Positions 1-7,813 of a DNA stretch of 17,238 nt are shown here, piece after piece. Numbering within the stretch: position 1 is the stretch's first letter; each line of letters begins with the position of its first letter. The notes under the pieces are model-generated. The model searched no databases. It worked only from the letters and a program-made list of their open reading frames with translations, and was not told the origin of the DNA. The position numbers were made by a program, and so were the translations under genes. The DNA comes from CAYQTO01 sp964420455 (lineage in GTDB: Bacteria; Sumerlaeota; Sumerlaeia; SLMS01), in assembly GCA_964420455.1 (NCBI GenBank), contig CAYQTO010000069.1, positions 1 through 17,238 on the forward strand, written 5' to 3'.

Positions 1-583
1 CCAGCCCCCGAAAGTCCGTCACCAGATTCCCATAACCGAAGGTCACGCCCCGCTCCGTGAGGAGCACCGCCTCCGCCCCCACCTCACCCAACTTGGCCAC
101 AATGTTTGCCACATCCCCCGGCGCCAAAAATTGCCCCTTTTTCACGTTCACCGGCTTGCCCGTTCGTCCAACCGCCTGCACGAAGTCTGTTTGCCGGCAA
201 AGGAACGCCGGAATCTGCAACAGGTCGCAGACCTCCGCCGCCGGCCCTGCCTGCTCCTCCGTATGCACGTCCGTCACCACCGGCAGTCCGGTCTCCTCCT
301 TCACCTTCGCCAACAGGCGAAGTCCCGCATCGAGCCCCGGTCCCCGGTATGACGAACCCGATGTGCGGTTCGCCTTGTCGAAGGAGGCCTTGAACACCAG
401 CGGAAACCCTGCCTCCTGCGCGGCCTCCCGTACACCCTCCGCCATCCGCAGCAAGTGCTCCTCCGATTCAATCACACAGGGCCCGGCGAGCAGTACCGTT
501 GGCGACGCACCGCCTACGGGAATCGTCCCGATCCGGAAGACGCTCGTGTCGAGATGGGGCGGTCGGAGGGAGAAATCGCTCAT
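1..583 (-). CDS. kdsA: 3-deoxy-8-phosphooctulonate (Kdo-8-P) synthase, 3' end cut by window edge
   Basis: Condenses phosphoenolpyruvate with arabinose-5-phosphate to make Kdo-8-phosphate, the cytoplasmic first committed step toward the inner-core sugar of lipopolysaccharide. The 194 visible residues match the N-terminal two-thirds of the family (about 280 residues): LLAGPCVIESEE at about 31-42, FKASFDKANRTSGSSYRGPG in the first half, then TDVHTEEQA, LLQIPAFLCRQTDFV and VNVKKGQF. The Cys in AGPC (residue 36) is the metal-ligand Cys of the metal-dependent class (Aquifex type). E. coli KdsA has Asn there and needs no metal. The ATG overlaps the stop of the upstream transglutaminase gene as ATGA, and no clear ribosome binding site precedes it, so translation is probably coupled. 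The C-terminal part of the TIM barrel lies outside the window. Confidence 0.95.
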   Translation of the reverse strand, partial: MSDFSLRPPHLDTSVFRIGTIPVGGASPTVLLAGPCVIESEEHLLRMAEGVREAAQEAGFPLVFKASFDKANRTSGSSYRGPGLDAGLRLLAKVKEETGLPVVTDVHTEEQAGPAAEVCDLLQIPAFLCRQTDFVQAVGRTGKPVNVKKGQFLAPGDVANIVAKLGEVGAEAVLLTERGVTFGYGNLVTDFRGL

Positions 584-2946
584 GATCGGTGGGAATCCCG
601 GGCTGTGGTCGTGGTTGCCCGTCCGTTCGGGGCACTCGCCAGGCGACCATGGCGCAAATGGCGGAGCAAGTCCTGCGTCCGCGCCCTTTCCCCCTCAGAC
701 CAGGCCGTGCCGTTGTACCTCGCTCCGTAGTAGCAGATCGTCAGGGGAACGAAGTCGCCGAGGACTTTGTGGCGGCCGGAGACATGGCGAGCGTACTCGA
801 GCGGCGTCTGGGCACGCGATCGTTCCTCGCGCCGCTCCACCTCGCGCAACAGTTCCAGATACTCCGGCACCGGGAAGCCTTCGACGTCGCCACCCTCCCT
901 GGTTTCCCTCCGTGCCCGCCTGCGGCTGCGGCGCGCCTCGCGCCACAGCAACCACACACCCGTCCCCGCCATCGCCACGAAGAGTCCCACAAGGAACAGG
1001 CGCATCCGGCCCTGCCCCGTGGAAAGGGACCTCCGAAGCCCCCCCAAGTCCAGCAGGTCACCCAACGACTCACCCTCGCGGAAAGATCCCATCAACGTCC
1101 GAAACAGCACGTTCTGGTCATTCGCATCGTAGTCGATCACGTGTGTATACCACACGAGCTTCAGCGAGTCGAACCACCGTGACAGCGCGTAATACCACGT
1201 CTGGCCGAACCGCCCTCCGCCGATCCCCGACTGCGGTGTTGGATCGAAGACCGTCCAGCCCTCGCCGGGGATGTTCGCCTCCACCCAGGAGTGCGCGTGC
1301 TGCTGGCGCACGAGGAAGTAGTTCTGCCCGGCAACCCACTCATCGGTCGCATATCCATTCACGATCCGGGCGGGGATCCCCAGCGAACGAAGCATCATCG
1401 CCATCGCGGTTGCAAAATATTCGCAGTGGCCCTGCCGCTCCTCCAGAAGGAACCGCGAGAGATGGCGTTCATCCGATGCAAAGGGAATCTCCAGGCTGTA
1501 GTCGAGCTGGCTCTTCAGTTCCATCTCGATGCGCTTCGCGATCTCCGTCTCATCCTGCAGCCCCTCCGTCCACTCGCGGGCGAGGTTCCCCACCACCCTC
1601 ATGTCCGGGTGATTCGGAATCTGCAGATAGGCGTGAAAGAGCCCCGTGCGCCGCACCCCCCGGTCCGAGCCAAAGGTTTCCCGCACGAGCTGCCACGGGT
1701 TCGGTGGCACCGGCGGGCCCTCCGCGGTTTCTTCCTCCCCCTCCTCTTCGGAATCGCTTCCGGGCGTTCTCGGCGGGTAGCTCACCACCCGATACCGCAG
1801 GGGCACATGCCAACCGTCCCGATCCGCGATCTGGATCGACAACGCATTGTGGTCGATCGTCAGCGGCATCGCATTTTCCATGTAGAAGCGCGCCGGCCGC
1901 TCCGGCCCGAAAAGGAACCCCCGCGTGTTCGGCTCAAGGGTGATCTCCGTCGTGATCGGACGGAAGTCCTCGCGGGGCACCTGCCGGCCAAACTGAAAGC
2001 TCAACGCCTGGCTCGTCAGTTGTTGTATCTGAACCCCAAAACCCATTTCCGTCCTTCGCCACTCGCGCCCGTTATAGTGGTCGAGCGACGTTCCCCGCAG
2101 CCGGAGCAGTCCCGGCTCCGGGTACCCCCCATTGAACGTGAAGCCCTCCCGCGGGAAGACCCGCATAATGATCGTCGGATCGCTCTGGATCGTTCCCGAG
2201 CTTTCGAAAACGATGCGGTCGGAGAAGCCCGACACGCTCCCCGCATGGCGCGCCGGCGTCAGCCCCCCAAGGAAGTACTGCGCTTGGAGCCGTGGGATCA
2301 CCAGGAACAATCCGCTCCCGATCACCAGGATCGCCGCCAGCGTCATCGCCAGCCGCTTGACCATCGGCCGCGTCAGGTACGGGGTCACCCAGAGCTCGCG
2401 GAGTGCCGACTTCTCCGTCGCTTCCAGCCGCCTGATTGGGGACCCCCCAATTCTCCCGCCGTCCCGCCGCCGCCGAACCCGATACGCCAGTTCCGCGTCC
2501 GACCGGATCGTCAGCGTAACCAGCGCGCCAAGGATCAGGAACAGATAAACGAGCAGCGCCGGTGCGAAGAACACCGATGCTGTCGAGACCGCCGCTGCCA
2601 GCACCTGGAAGAACGTCAGTCCGTACACCTGCAGCAGGTCGCGGCTACGCTGGCCCGTCCAAAGCTTGTTAATCTCAAGAAACAGAAAGAGATAAACAAC
2701 GGAGTAAAGATGCTCGCCCATGACGAACCAGCCGCCCAGGGCGAGAAGGAGTGCCACGATGCTCAGGACGATCCAGGCCGCATTCCCAAGATGGATGCTG
2801 TATCGCGCCGCGTTGAAGGCCAGCGCCAGCCCCACGAGGAAGACGGCAATGGCCGTCAGGTGAATCTCGACAAAGACCGCCAACATCGCGAACGCCCACA
2901 GCGCCGTCGCGTAGGTAAAGAACGTCAGCGACCGGCCGAAGGTCAT
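580..2946 (-). CDS. DUF3488/transglutaminase-like membrane protein (TgpA family)
   Basis: A 788-residue inner-membrane protein. Roughly six hydrophobic helices lie in residues 8-147 and another at about 199-217. An extracytoplasmic region follows, then a papain-fold transglutaminase-like domain, a last membrane helix at about 650-668 and a cytoplasmic DUF4129-like tail (residues 690-770). The catalytic triad is visible: Cys508 in GHCEYFATA, His552 in HAHSWVE and Asp568 in FDPTP. An acidic, proline-rich linker (SEEEGEEE, about 396-406) precedes the catalytic domain. Family members such as Pseudomonas TgpA are periplasmic-facing, with a cysteine protease or transglutaminase fold and largely unknown substrates. 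The gene overlaps the DUF58 gene upstream and kdsA downstream by ATGA, so all three are probably one transcript. A MoxR ATPase, the usual third partner, is not next to it. The family call is firm; the substrate is unknown. Confidence 0.93.
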   Translation of the reverse strand: MTFGRSLTFFTYATALWAFAMLAVFVEIHLTAIAVFLVGLALAFNAARYSIHLGNAAWIVLSIVALLLALGGWFVMGEHLYSVVYLFLFLEINKLWTGQRSRDLLQVYGLTFFQVLAAAVSTASVFFAPALLVYLFLILGALVTLTIRSDAELAYRVRRRRDGGRIGGSPIRRLEATEKSALRELWVTPYLTRPMVKRLAMTLAAILVIGSGLFLVIPRLQAQYFLGGLTPARHAGSVSGFSDRIVFESSGTIQSDPTIIMRVFPREGFTFNGGYPEPGLLRLRGTSLDHYNGREWRRTEMGFGVQIQQLTSQALSFQFGRQVPREDFRPITTEITLEPNTRGFLFGPERPARFYMENAMPLTIDHNALSIQIADRDGWHVPLRYRVVSYPPRTPGSDSEEEGEEETAEGPPVPPNPWQLVRETFGSDRGVRRTGLFHAYLQIPNHPDMRVVGNLAREWTEGLQDETEIAKRIEMELKSQLDYSLEIPFASDERHLSRFLLEERQGHCEYFATAMAMMLRSLGIPARIVNGYATDEWVAGQNYFLVRQQHAHSWVEANIPGEGWTVFDPTPQSGIGGGRFGQTWYYALSRWFDSLKLVWYTHVIDYDANDQNVLFRTLMGSFREGESLGDLLDLGGLRRSLSTGQGRMRLFLVGLFVAMAGTGVWLLWREARRSRRRARRETREGGDVEGFPVPEYLELLREVERREERSRAQTPLEYARHVSGRHKVLGDFVPLTICYYGARYNGTAWSEGERARTQDLLRHLRHGRLASAPNGRATTTTARDSHRS

Positions 2947-4109
2947 GGGGGTGCCTCCGGCCCCGATCCCAGCGCCGCGGCAAGTTCCCCCTCAAATTCC
3001 AGGATGGAAAGTGGGTGCCACCCCGGTTGGGCGGCGGCCGGCGGACCCGCCAGAATCGGAAACAGGACGACCCCTTCCTCGCCCCCGCGCAGCAGATGTT
3101 CGTCGCCTTCGGCATGCGGAATCACGGGCAACCTCGCAAGGCTTCTTCGGCATCGGTTCAGGTGGGCGAGTCCCGTGCCAAAGCCGACAATGCCGCTCGC
3201 CGTCCGCAATTCCACCTCGTGTTCGCTCAGGCAAAGCCATTCGATCACCGACGCCGCCAGGATCACCGCCCGCTCGAACGCCTCCTCAAACCCCGCCACG
3301 TCCTCTTCCGGCCGCCGGTTGTCCAGGATGACGATCGCCCGCCGCCGCTCCTCCGACTCGTACTCCCGCACCATCAGCCTTCCCCTCCGGGCACTCACCT
3401 TCCAGTGGATATCCCTCGCCGACAATTCCGGCGTGTACTCCCTCAGCCCATAGAGACCGGTCCCCATGCCCCGACGCTGCGACTGGAAATCCCCCAAGTC
3501 CGCCCGCGCCTCCGCCATCCGCTCGTCTACCTTGATCGATTGGGGGAGGACCAGCACCTCCCCGGGCCGGTCGAAGCTCAGCACCCGCTCGATCAGCCCG
3601 AAGGGAAACCGCGTCGCCAGCACCAGCCGCGCGAAACGGTACACCCCCCGCCGAAGAAACACGCACTCGTAGTCCCGCCGCGCCAGCGTTCCCTTTGGCC
3701 CCACAACATCGAAGAACGCCGCCCCCATCAACGTCCCGTCCGCCAAGAAATCCTGCAGCCGCAGGCTGTGACTCGGGCTGAAGAGCTTGCCGTTTCTAAT
3801 CTTCAGGCTGACCCGATAAGGGACCCCCGCCTGCCACACCCGGGAGCTTTCCCGACGCACCGTCAGGTTCGAGATCGAATTCGTCGCCAGCAGCGCCGAC
3901 AGTACGAAGAACGCGCACATCATCGAGAACATCAGATAAAGGAGCGCCGCCGCCGTGCTCAGTGCCGCCAGCCCGATCAGCAGCATGGTGGCGACCATCG
4001 CCCACCCCTCGATCGTCAACGACAACGAGAAGCGCCGGCGTAACGACTCCTCGACGTAGGCCCGCAAGCGCCGGAGCGCCCGCTTCAGCGAAGCTGTGAA
4101 AGGTTGCAC
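2943..4109 (-). CDS. DUF58 domain protein (MoxR-associated, vWA-like)
   Basis: A 388-residue protein with a basic N-terminus, two adjacent membrane helices (about 37-75) and the DUF58 signature at about 221-255: LREYTPELSARDIHWKVSARR followed by REYESEERR. DUF58 proteins have a divergent von Willebrand A-like fold and normally work with a MoxR ATPase and a TgpA-type transglutaminase. Their exact role is unsettled, with envelope stress or protein maturation proposed. The frame stays open upstream to 4367, but that would overlap upp on the other strand and adds unconserved sequence. I chose GTG at 4109 because AGGA lies 8 nt before it and the basic/membrane N-terminus follows directly. The stop overlaps the transglutaminase ATG. 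Sequence from 4110 to 4260 is the divergent spacer to upp. Confidence 0.9.
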   Translation of the reverse strand: MQPFTASLKRALRRLRAYVEESLRRRFSLSLTIEGWAMVATMLLIGLAALSTAAALLYLMFSMMCAFFVLSALLATNSISNLTVRRESSRVWQAGVPYRVSLKIRNGKLFSPSHSLRLQDFLADGTLMGAAFFDVVGPKGTLARRDYECVFLRRGVYRFARLVLATRFPFGLIERVLSFDRPGEVLVLPQSIKVDERMAEARADLGDFQSQRRGMGTGLYGLREYTPELSARDIHWKVSARRGRLMVREYESEERRRAIVILDNRRPEEDVAGFEEAFERAVILAASVIEWLCLSEHEVELRTASGIVGFGTGLAHLNRCRRSLARLPVIPHAEGDEHLLRGGEEGVVLFPILAGPPAAAQPGWHPLSILEFEGELAAALGSGPEAPP

Positions 4110-4117
4110 GGCCCTGT

Positions 4118-4121
4118 TCCT
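4118..4121 (-). promoter_or_regulatory. Ribosome binding site of the DUF58 gene
   Basis: AGGA on the minus strand, 8 nt before the GTG at 4109. It supports this GTG over the longer upstream reading. Confidence 0.55.
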
Positions 4122-4250
4122 GCCTGGTCCCTCCGAACAATCCGAAAAACACTGTTCCCCGCCAACCCTCCCTGCAAGCCGGAAGCCGGGAATCTCCTTG
4201 TCCACGACCCTCTCCGCCGCAAGCGTCCCTATCCACGAACACCCCTCCCC

Positions 4251-4254
4251 GGAG
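4251..4254 (+). promoter_or_regulatory. Ribosome binding site that fixes the upp start
   Basis: GGAG, 6 nt before the GTG at 4261. It selects this GTG over the upstream ATG at 4096 and gives a protein of exactly the usual family length. Confidence 0.7.
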
Positions 4255-4260
4255 CCGTCC

Positions 4261-4887
4261 GTGGCCGTCGAAGTCGTCCACCACCCCCTCATTGCCCACA
4301 AGATCAGCCTCCTACGCGATCGCAGCACCCCCATGAAGGACTTCCGCGAGATCGTCGGCGAGGTCACCCACCTTCTCGTCTATGAGGCAACGCGCGGCCT
4401 CCCCCTCCGCGAGGTCACCATCGAAACTCCCCTCTGCCGGGCCACCGTCCCCATGCTCAACGAGCCCGAGATCGTCGTCGCCCCGATTCTCCGGGCCGGC
4501 CTCGGCATGCTTCCCGGCATGCTCAATATCCTCCCCCGCGCCCCCGTCGCCTACATCGGACTCGAGCGCGACGAAAAAACCCACCAGCCCCGCACCTATT
4601 ACTATAACGTTCCCGCCAACCTCGCCAACGCCACCGTCATCGTCGTCGACCCGATGCTTGCCACCGCCGGATCCCTCTGCGCCGGGCTCGACCTCGTAAA
4701 GAAGGAATCCCCCGCCCGCATCCTCGCCATCTGCCTTATTGCGGCCCCCGAGGGGAAGCAGCGTGTGGAGCAGGCCCACCCCGATGTGCCCGTCTACGTG
4801 GGTGCCCTCGACACCCACCTCGACGAACACGCCTTCATCGTTCCCGGCCTTGGCGATGCCGGCGACCGCATGTTTGGCACCCCCTGA
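4261..4887 (+). CDS. upp: Uracil phosphoribosyltransferase
   Basis: Cytoplasmic pyrimidine salvage enzyme that makes UMP and pyrophosphate from uracil and PRPP. With the GTG start it has 208 residues, the same length as E. coli Upp, and aligns end to end: VVHHPLIAHKISLLRD at 5-20, PILRAGLGML at 75-84, the PRPP loop VDPMLATAGS at 129-138, AAPEG at 161-165 and the C-terminal PGLGDAGDRMFGT that binds uracil. The PRPP loop has Ala where E. coli has the second Gly of ATGGS, a conservative change. The frame is open back to 4096, but the extra 55 residues are not conserved and overlap the DUF58 gene. It is the first gene of a plus-strand operon; lpxA starts 12 nt after its stop. Confidence 0.96.
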   Translation: MAVEVVHHPLIAHKISLLRDRSTPMKDFREIVGEVTHLLVYEATRGLPLREVTIETPLCRATVPMLNEPEIVVAPILRAGLGMLPGMLNILPRAPVAYIGLERDEKTHQPRTYYYNVPANLANATVIVVDPMLATAGSLCAGLDLVKKESPARILAICLIAAPEGKQRVEQAHPDVPVYVGALDTHLDEHAFIVPGLGDAGDRMFGTP

Positions 4888-4899
4888 ACCCGAAACGCC

Positions 4900-5730
4900 A
4901 TGTCTATACATCCCAACGCCCAAGTCCATCCCACCGCCGAGATTGATCCCACTGCCGAGATCGGCATGGCATGCGTTGTCGAACGCCATTGCCGCGTCGG
5001 GCCCCGGACGGTCCTCAAGCCCGGCGCCGTCCTCGGCCCCCATACCACCCTTGGCGCCGACAACGTCGTCCACTATCACGCCGTCGTCGGCAACGATCCC
5101 CAGTATGTCGGCTTCGACCCGGAAACGCCCTCCGGCACCGTCGTCGGGGATCGCAACATCATCCGGGAGCACGCCAGCATTCACCGTGGTATCAAGCCCG
5201 GCGCCCAGACCCGCCTCGGGAACGATAACTACATCATGGCGTCCGCCCATATCGGCCATGACTGCCAGGTCGGCAACAAGGTCGTCGTGGCCACCTTCGC
5301 CGGCATCTCCGGCCATGTGGAGATTGCGGACCGCGTCTTCATCAGCGGCCTCGTCGCCGTCCACCAGTTCGTCCGCATCGGCAGGTTTGCCATGCTTGGC
5401 GGGGGAGCCATCTGCCCGAAGGACATTCCCCCCTTTGTCACCGTCAAAGGCGAGTGCCGGGTGATCGGACTGAACACGGTCGGTCTGCGGCGGGCGGGCT
5501 TCTCGCCGGAATTGCGGGCCGTCCTCAAGACGGCCCAGCACCGCCTCTTTCACGAGGGCCGGGCCCTGCGCCGTGCCATCGAACTGGTCCGCGCCGAATG
5601 GCAGGGGCAGGAGATGCCCCCCGAGATCGAGGAACTCCTCGCCTTTTGTTCGGTCTCCTCCTCGCGCGGCTACGCCGTTGGCCGCCGCCGGCGCGCCCAT
5701 GACCACCGGGACGAGTCCATCGACGCATGA
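4900..5730 (+). CDS. lpxA: Acyl-ACP--UDP-N-acetylglucosamine O-acyltransferase
   Basis: First enzyme of lipid A synthesis; transfers a 3-hydroxyacyl chain from ACP to the 3-OH of UDP-GlcNAc in the cytoplasm. The 276 residues show the left-handed beta-helix hexapeptide repeats from residue 5 on. GDRNIIREHASIHRG lies at about 83-97, and NYIMASAHIGHDCQVGN (110-126) holds the catalytic His120, equivalent to E. coli His125. GGGAICPKDIPPFV is followed by the helical C-terminal domain. Gly168 aligns with E. coli Gly173, the hydrocarbon-ruler residue that permits longer chains, so a chain longer than C10 is likely (inference). The C-terminus runs about 14 residues past E. coli LpxA with a basic tail. 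The gene is separated from its usual lpxD-fabZ-lpxB partners. No clear Shine-Dalgarno is seen. The stop overlaps the next ATG as ATGA. Confidence 0.96.
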   Translation: MSIHPNAQVHPTAEIDPTAEIGMACVVERHCRVGPRTVLKPGAVLGPHTTLGADNVVHYHAVVGNDPQYVGFDPETPSGTVVGDRNIIREHASIHRGIKPGAQTRLGNDNYIMASAHIGHDCQVGNKVVVATFAGISGHVEIADRVFISGLVAVHQFVRIGRFAMLGGGAICPKDIPPFVTVKGECRVIGLNTVGLRRAGFSPELRAVLKTAQHRLFHEGRALRRAIELVRAEWQGQEMPPEIEELLAFCSVSSSRGYAVGRRRRAHDHRDESIDA

Positions 5731-6704
5731 CCGCCGAGCACCGGCCACACCTTTCCATCATTTCCGTCGCCTGGAACCATGCCGACGAAATCGGCGAATT
5801 CCTCTCCGGCACCGCCGAGGCCATCACGCGATCCGGCCTCCGGGGAGAAATCATCATCGTCGACAATGCCTCGCGCGACGGCACCGCCGACATGATCGCA
5901 GAACGATTTCCCGGGGTCCTTCTCATCCGCAACGAGGCGAACCGTGGCTTCGCCGAAGGCAGCAACCAGGGCCTCGCCGTCGCCCGCGGCCGGCATCTGC
6001 TCCTTCTCAATCCCGACGCCCGCGCCAACGGCTCCGCCCTCCGCGCGCTCGTCCGCTTCCTTGATCGCCATCCCGCCGTCGGCGCTGTTGGCTGCGCCCT
6101 CCTCCATGACGACGGCATGCCCCAGCAGTCCGCCTTCCCCCGTCTCTCCCCCTGCTCCTACATCCTCAACCATTCGATGATCTACCCGGTCATCGAGGAA
6201 GCCAGAAAGCGACTCTGGCGCCTTGGCCTGCGCCGCCATCGCCCCTATCGGACCGGCTGGCTCCAGGGGTCCTGCCTCGCCGTCCGCCGTCGTGTCTATA
6301 CGGAGGTGGGCGGCCTCGATCCCTCCTACTTCATCTATTGCGAGGACGCCGACTGGTGCGAGCGCATCCGTGTCGCAGGCCACGCGGTTGTCCACCTTCC
6401 CAACATTGCCATTTCCCATCGTCAGAAGGGCTCCGTCCGCCGCGCTCCCGAGTTCTGCTTCCGCCGCGTCTACCGCAGCCTCCTCCACTTCGCCAACCTC
6501 CACCGCCGCGGGTTCGAGCACGCCGCCTTCCGCGCCGTCATGACCGCCGACATGGCGGCACGCCTCCCTGTCTATGCGCTGCTTGCCCTCCTCCGGCCCT
6601 CGCGCCGGGCCGCGCTGGAGGAACGCCGCGCCTCCGTCCGCCTCCTGCTCCGCGTCCTCCGCCACGGCGATCCCGACTTCCTCCCCGACGCGCCCCCCCG
6701 ATGA
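5727..6704 (+). CDS. Family 2 glycosyltransferase (rhamnosyltransferase-like)
   Basis: A 325-residue GT-A fold transferase, probably adding a sugar to a lipopolysaccharide or other surface glycan at the cytoplasmic face of the inner membrane. Visible motifs are the nucleotide-binding start HLSIISVAWN (8-17), VDNASRDGT (45-53), the DXD-type metal site NPDA (95-98), GSCLAVRRRVYTEVGGLDPS (181-200) and the acidic YCEDADWCERI (204-214). Similar proteins of the WbbL type transfer rhamnose, but donor and acceptor cannot be read from sequence. A basic, weakly hydrophobic C-terminal segment (about 275-315) could touch the membrane. It is coupled by ATGA overlaps to lpxA before it and the GT4 gene after it. 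Confidence 0.9.
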   Translation: MTAEHRPHLSIISVAWNHADEIGEFLSGTAEAITRSGLRGEIIIVDNASRDGTADMIAERFPGVLLIRNEANRGFAEGSNQGLAVARGRHLLLLNPDARANGSALRALVRFLDRHPAVGAVGCALLHDDGMPQQSAFPRLSPCSYILNHSMIYPVIEEARKRLWRLGLRRHRPYRTGWLQGSCLAVRRRVYTEVGGLDPSYFIYCEDADWCERIRVAGHAVVHLPNIAISHRQKGSVRRAPEFCFRRVYRSLLHFANLHRRGFEHAAFRAVMTADMAARLPVYALLALLRPSRRAALEERRASVRLLLRVLRHGDPDFLPDAPPR

Positions 6705-7813
6705 GCCGACCCCTCCGCGTCGCCGTCGACGCCCGCATGATCGAACACAGCGGTATCGGCGTCGTCCTACGCCAGTTTCTCCTTTCCTGGGCTGACCGGC
6801 CCGCCAACACCCGCTTCCTCCTCCTCGGCGACCCGGAGCGCATGCGTCCCCACGTCTCCGAAGCCCTCCCTGCAGAGTTCCTCCGTTGGACACCCGATGT
6901 CTATACAATCGGCGCGGCCCTTGCCCCCCCCTCCTTCTCCACGCCCCCCGATGTCTGGTACGCCCCCCACTACGCCACCTGCCTTCGCGGTCGCTGGCCC
7001 CTCGTCGCCCATGTCCAGGACCTTCTCCACCTCACCAACCCGCCGCGTCGTGGCACCCGGCTCTACGCGCTCGCTTACCTCGCCGCCCTCCGCCGCCGTG
7101 CCGCCTTCACCCTCACCACCTCCCGCCACGTCAAGGTCCAGCTCCAGACACTCCACGGCTTCGCCCCCGAGCGCGTCCTCACCACCAGCCTCGGCCCCGG
7201 TGTCCTCTCCGTCGGGAACCCCTCGCACCTCCCGACACCCCGACTTCCCCGAGCCCTCCGGGGCCGACGCTTCTTCATCGCCGTCGGCATCCACAAGCCC
7301 CACAAAAACTGGCCCTTCCTCTTCGCGCGCCTTCGCAATCTGCCCACAGACGTACACCTCGCCTGCGCGGGCGCGGGGCCGTCGCGCCGCGCCCTTCGCC
7401 ATGCGGCCGACCGTGCCGGCGTCCTTGACCGCGTGCATGTTCTACCGCCGCTCCCCCCCGGTCGCCTCGTGGACGTCTATGCAGGATCCTGCGGCCTCCT
7501 CTTCCCCAGCATCGCCGAGGGCTTCGGCCTCCCCGTCGTCGAAGCCATGAGCCTTGGCATCCCCGCCGTCGTGGCCGATCGCTCTCCCATGAAGGAAATC
7601 GCCGCCGACGCCGCCCTGCGCTTCGATCCGGACTTTCCCGAGACCTTCGATGCCGCCGCCCGGAGCCTCCTCGAGGACCAGGCAGTCGCCGCACGATGCC
7701 GCGAGCGGGGCCGTGCCCGCGCCGCCGCCTTCTCCTGGGAGCGCTCCGCACGTACCACGCTCGAGGCCCTCCACCGCGCCGCCAACGGCCGCTGGGAGCC
7801 GCTCTCCCCCTAG
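6701..7813 (+). CDS. Family 4 glycosyltransferase
   Basis: A 370-residue GT-B fold retaining transferase. The start is the ATG at 6701, which overlaps the GT2 stop as ATGA; the longer upstream frame is a shadow of the GT2 gene. The N-terminal domain opens with VAVDARMIEHSGIGVVLRQF (8-26), typical of mannosyl/glucosyl transferases of the WbaZ/MtfB kind. The C-terminal domain has VGIHKPHKNWP (195-205), a CAGAGPSR loop (222-229) and the donor-binding EGFGLPVVEAMSLGIPAV (273-290), which carries the E-x7-E pair. The role is inferred as extending the lipopolysaccharide core or a surface glycan together with the GT2 enzyme. The stop codon TAG shares bases with the TAG of the convergent cytochrome gene. 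Confidence 0.92.
   Translation: MSRPLRVAVDARMIEHSGIGVVLRQFLLSWADRPANTRFLLLGDPERMRPHVSEALPAEFLRWTPDVYTIGAALAPPSFSTPPDVWYAPHYATCLRGRWPLVAHVQDLLHLTNPPRRGTRLYALAYLAALRRRAAFTLTTSRHVKVQLQTLHGFAPERVLTTSLGPGVLSVGNPSHLPTPRLPRALRGRRFFIAVGIHKPHKNWPFLFARLRNLPTDVHLACAGAGPSRRALRHAADRAGVLDRVHVLPPLPPGRLVDVYAGSCGLLFPSIAEGFGLPVVEAMSLGIPAVVADRSPMKEIAADAALRFDPDFPETFDAAARSLLEDQAVAARCRERGRARAAAFSWERSARTTLEALHRAANGRWEPLSP

Larger units (their letters stand above)
4110..4260. promoter_or_regulatory. Divergent intergenic region between DUF58 operon and upp operon
   Basis: This 151-bp gap is the only space from which both operons can be transcribed, so both promoters should lie here or slightly inside the 5' ends. 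I see no good -35/-10 pair on either strand. The best minus-strand candidate (TTGGCG, 17 nt, GATTGT) is weak. I found no strong palindrome that would suggest a shared operator. The inference is positional only. Confidence 0.4.

Noticed and set aside
57..3453. Long plus-strand open frames opposite kdsA, the transglutaminase and DUF58 genes (up to 720 codons)
   Set aside because: They are antisense shadows in GC-rich DNA: composition is dominated by Arg, Pro and Ser with no domain, while the opposite strand encodes clear families.
4110..4367. N-terminal extensions of the DUF58 protein (to 4367) and of Upp (to 4096)
   Set aside because: The extensions would overlap each other on opposite strands and are not conserved; internal GTG starts with good ribosome binding sites give family-length proteins.
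4312..6908. Minus-strand Gly/Asp/Val-rich frames opposite upp, lpxA and GT2 that resemble repeat proteins
   Set aside because: The glycine-rich look is the reverse complement of C-rich codons; the plus-strand products are well-conserved enzymes.
4261..7813. Horizontal transfer of the upp-lpxA-glycosyltransferase block, suggested by C-ending codons
   Set aside because: The same C-richness continues on this strand across the neighbouring genes, so replication strand bias explains it; no mobile element or repeat flanks the block.
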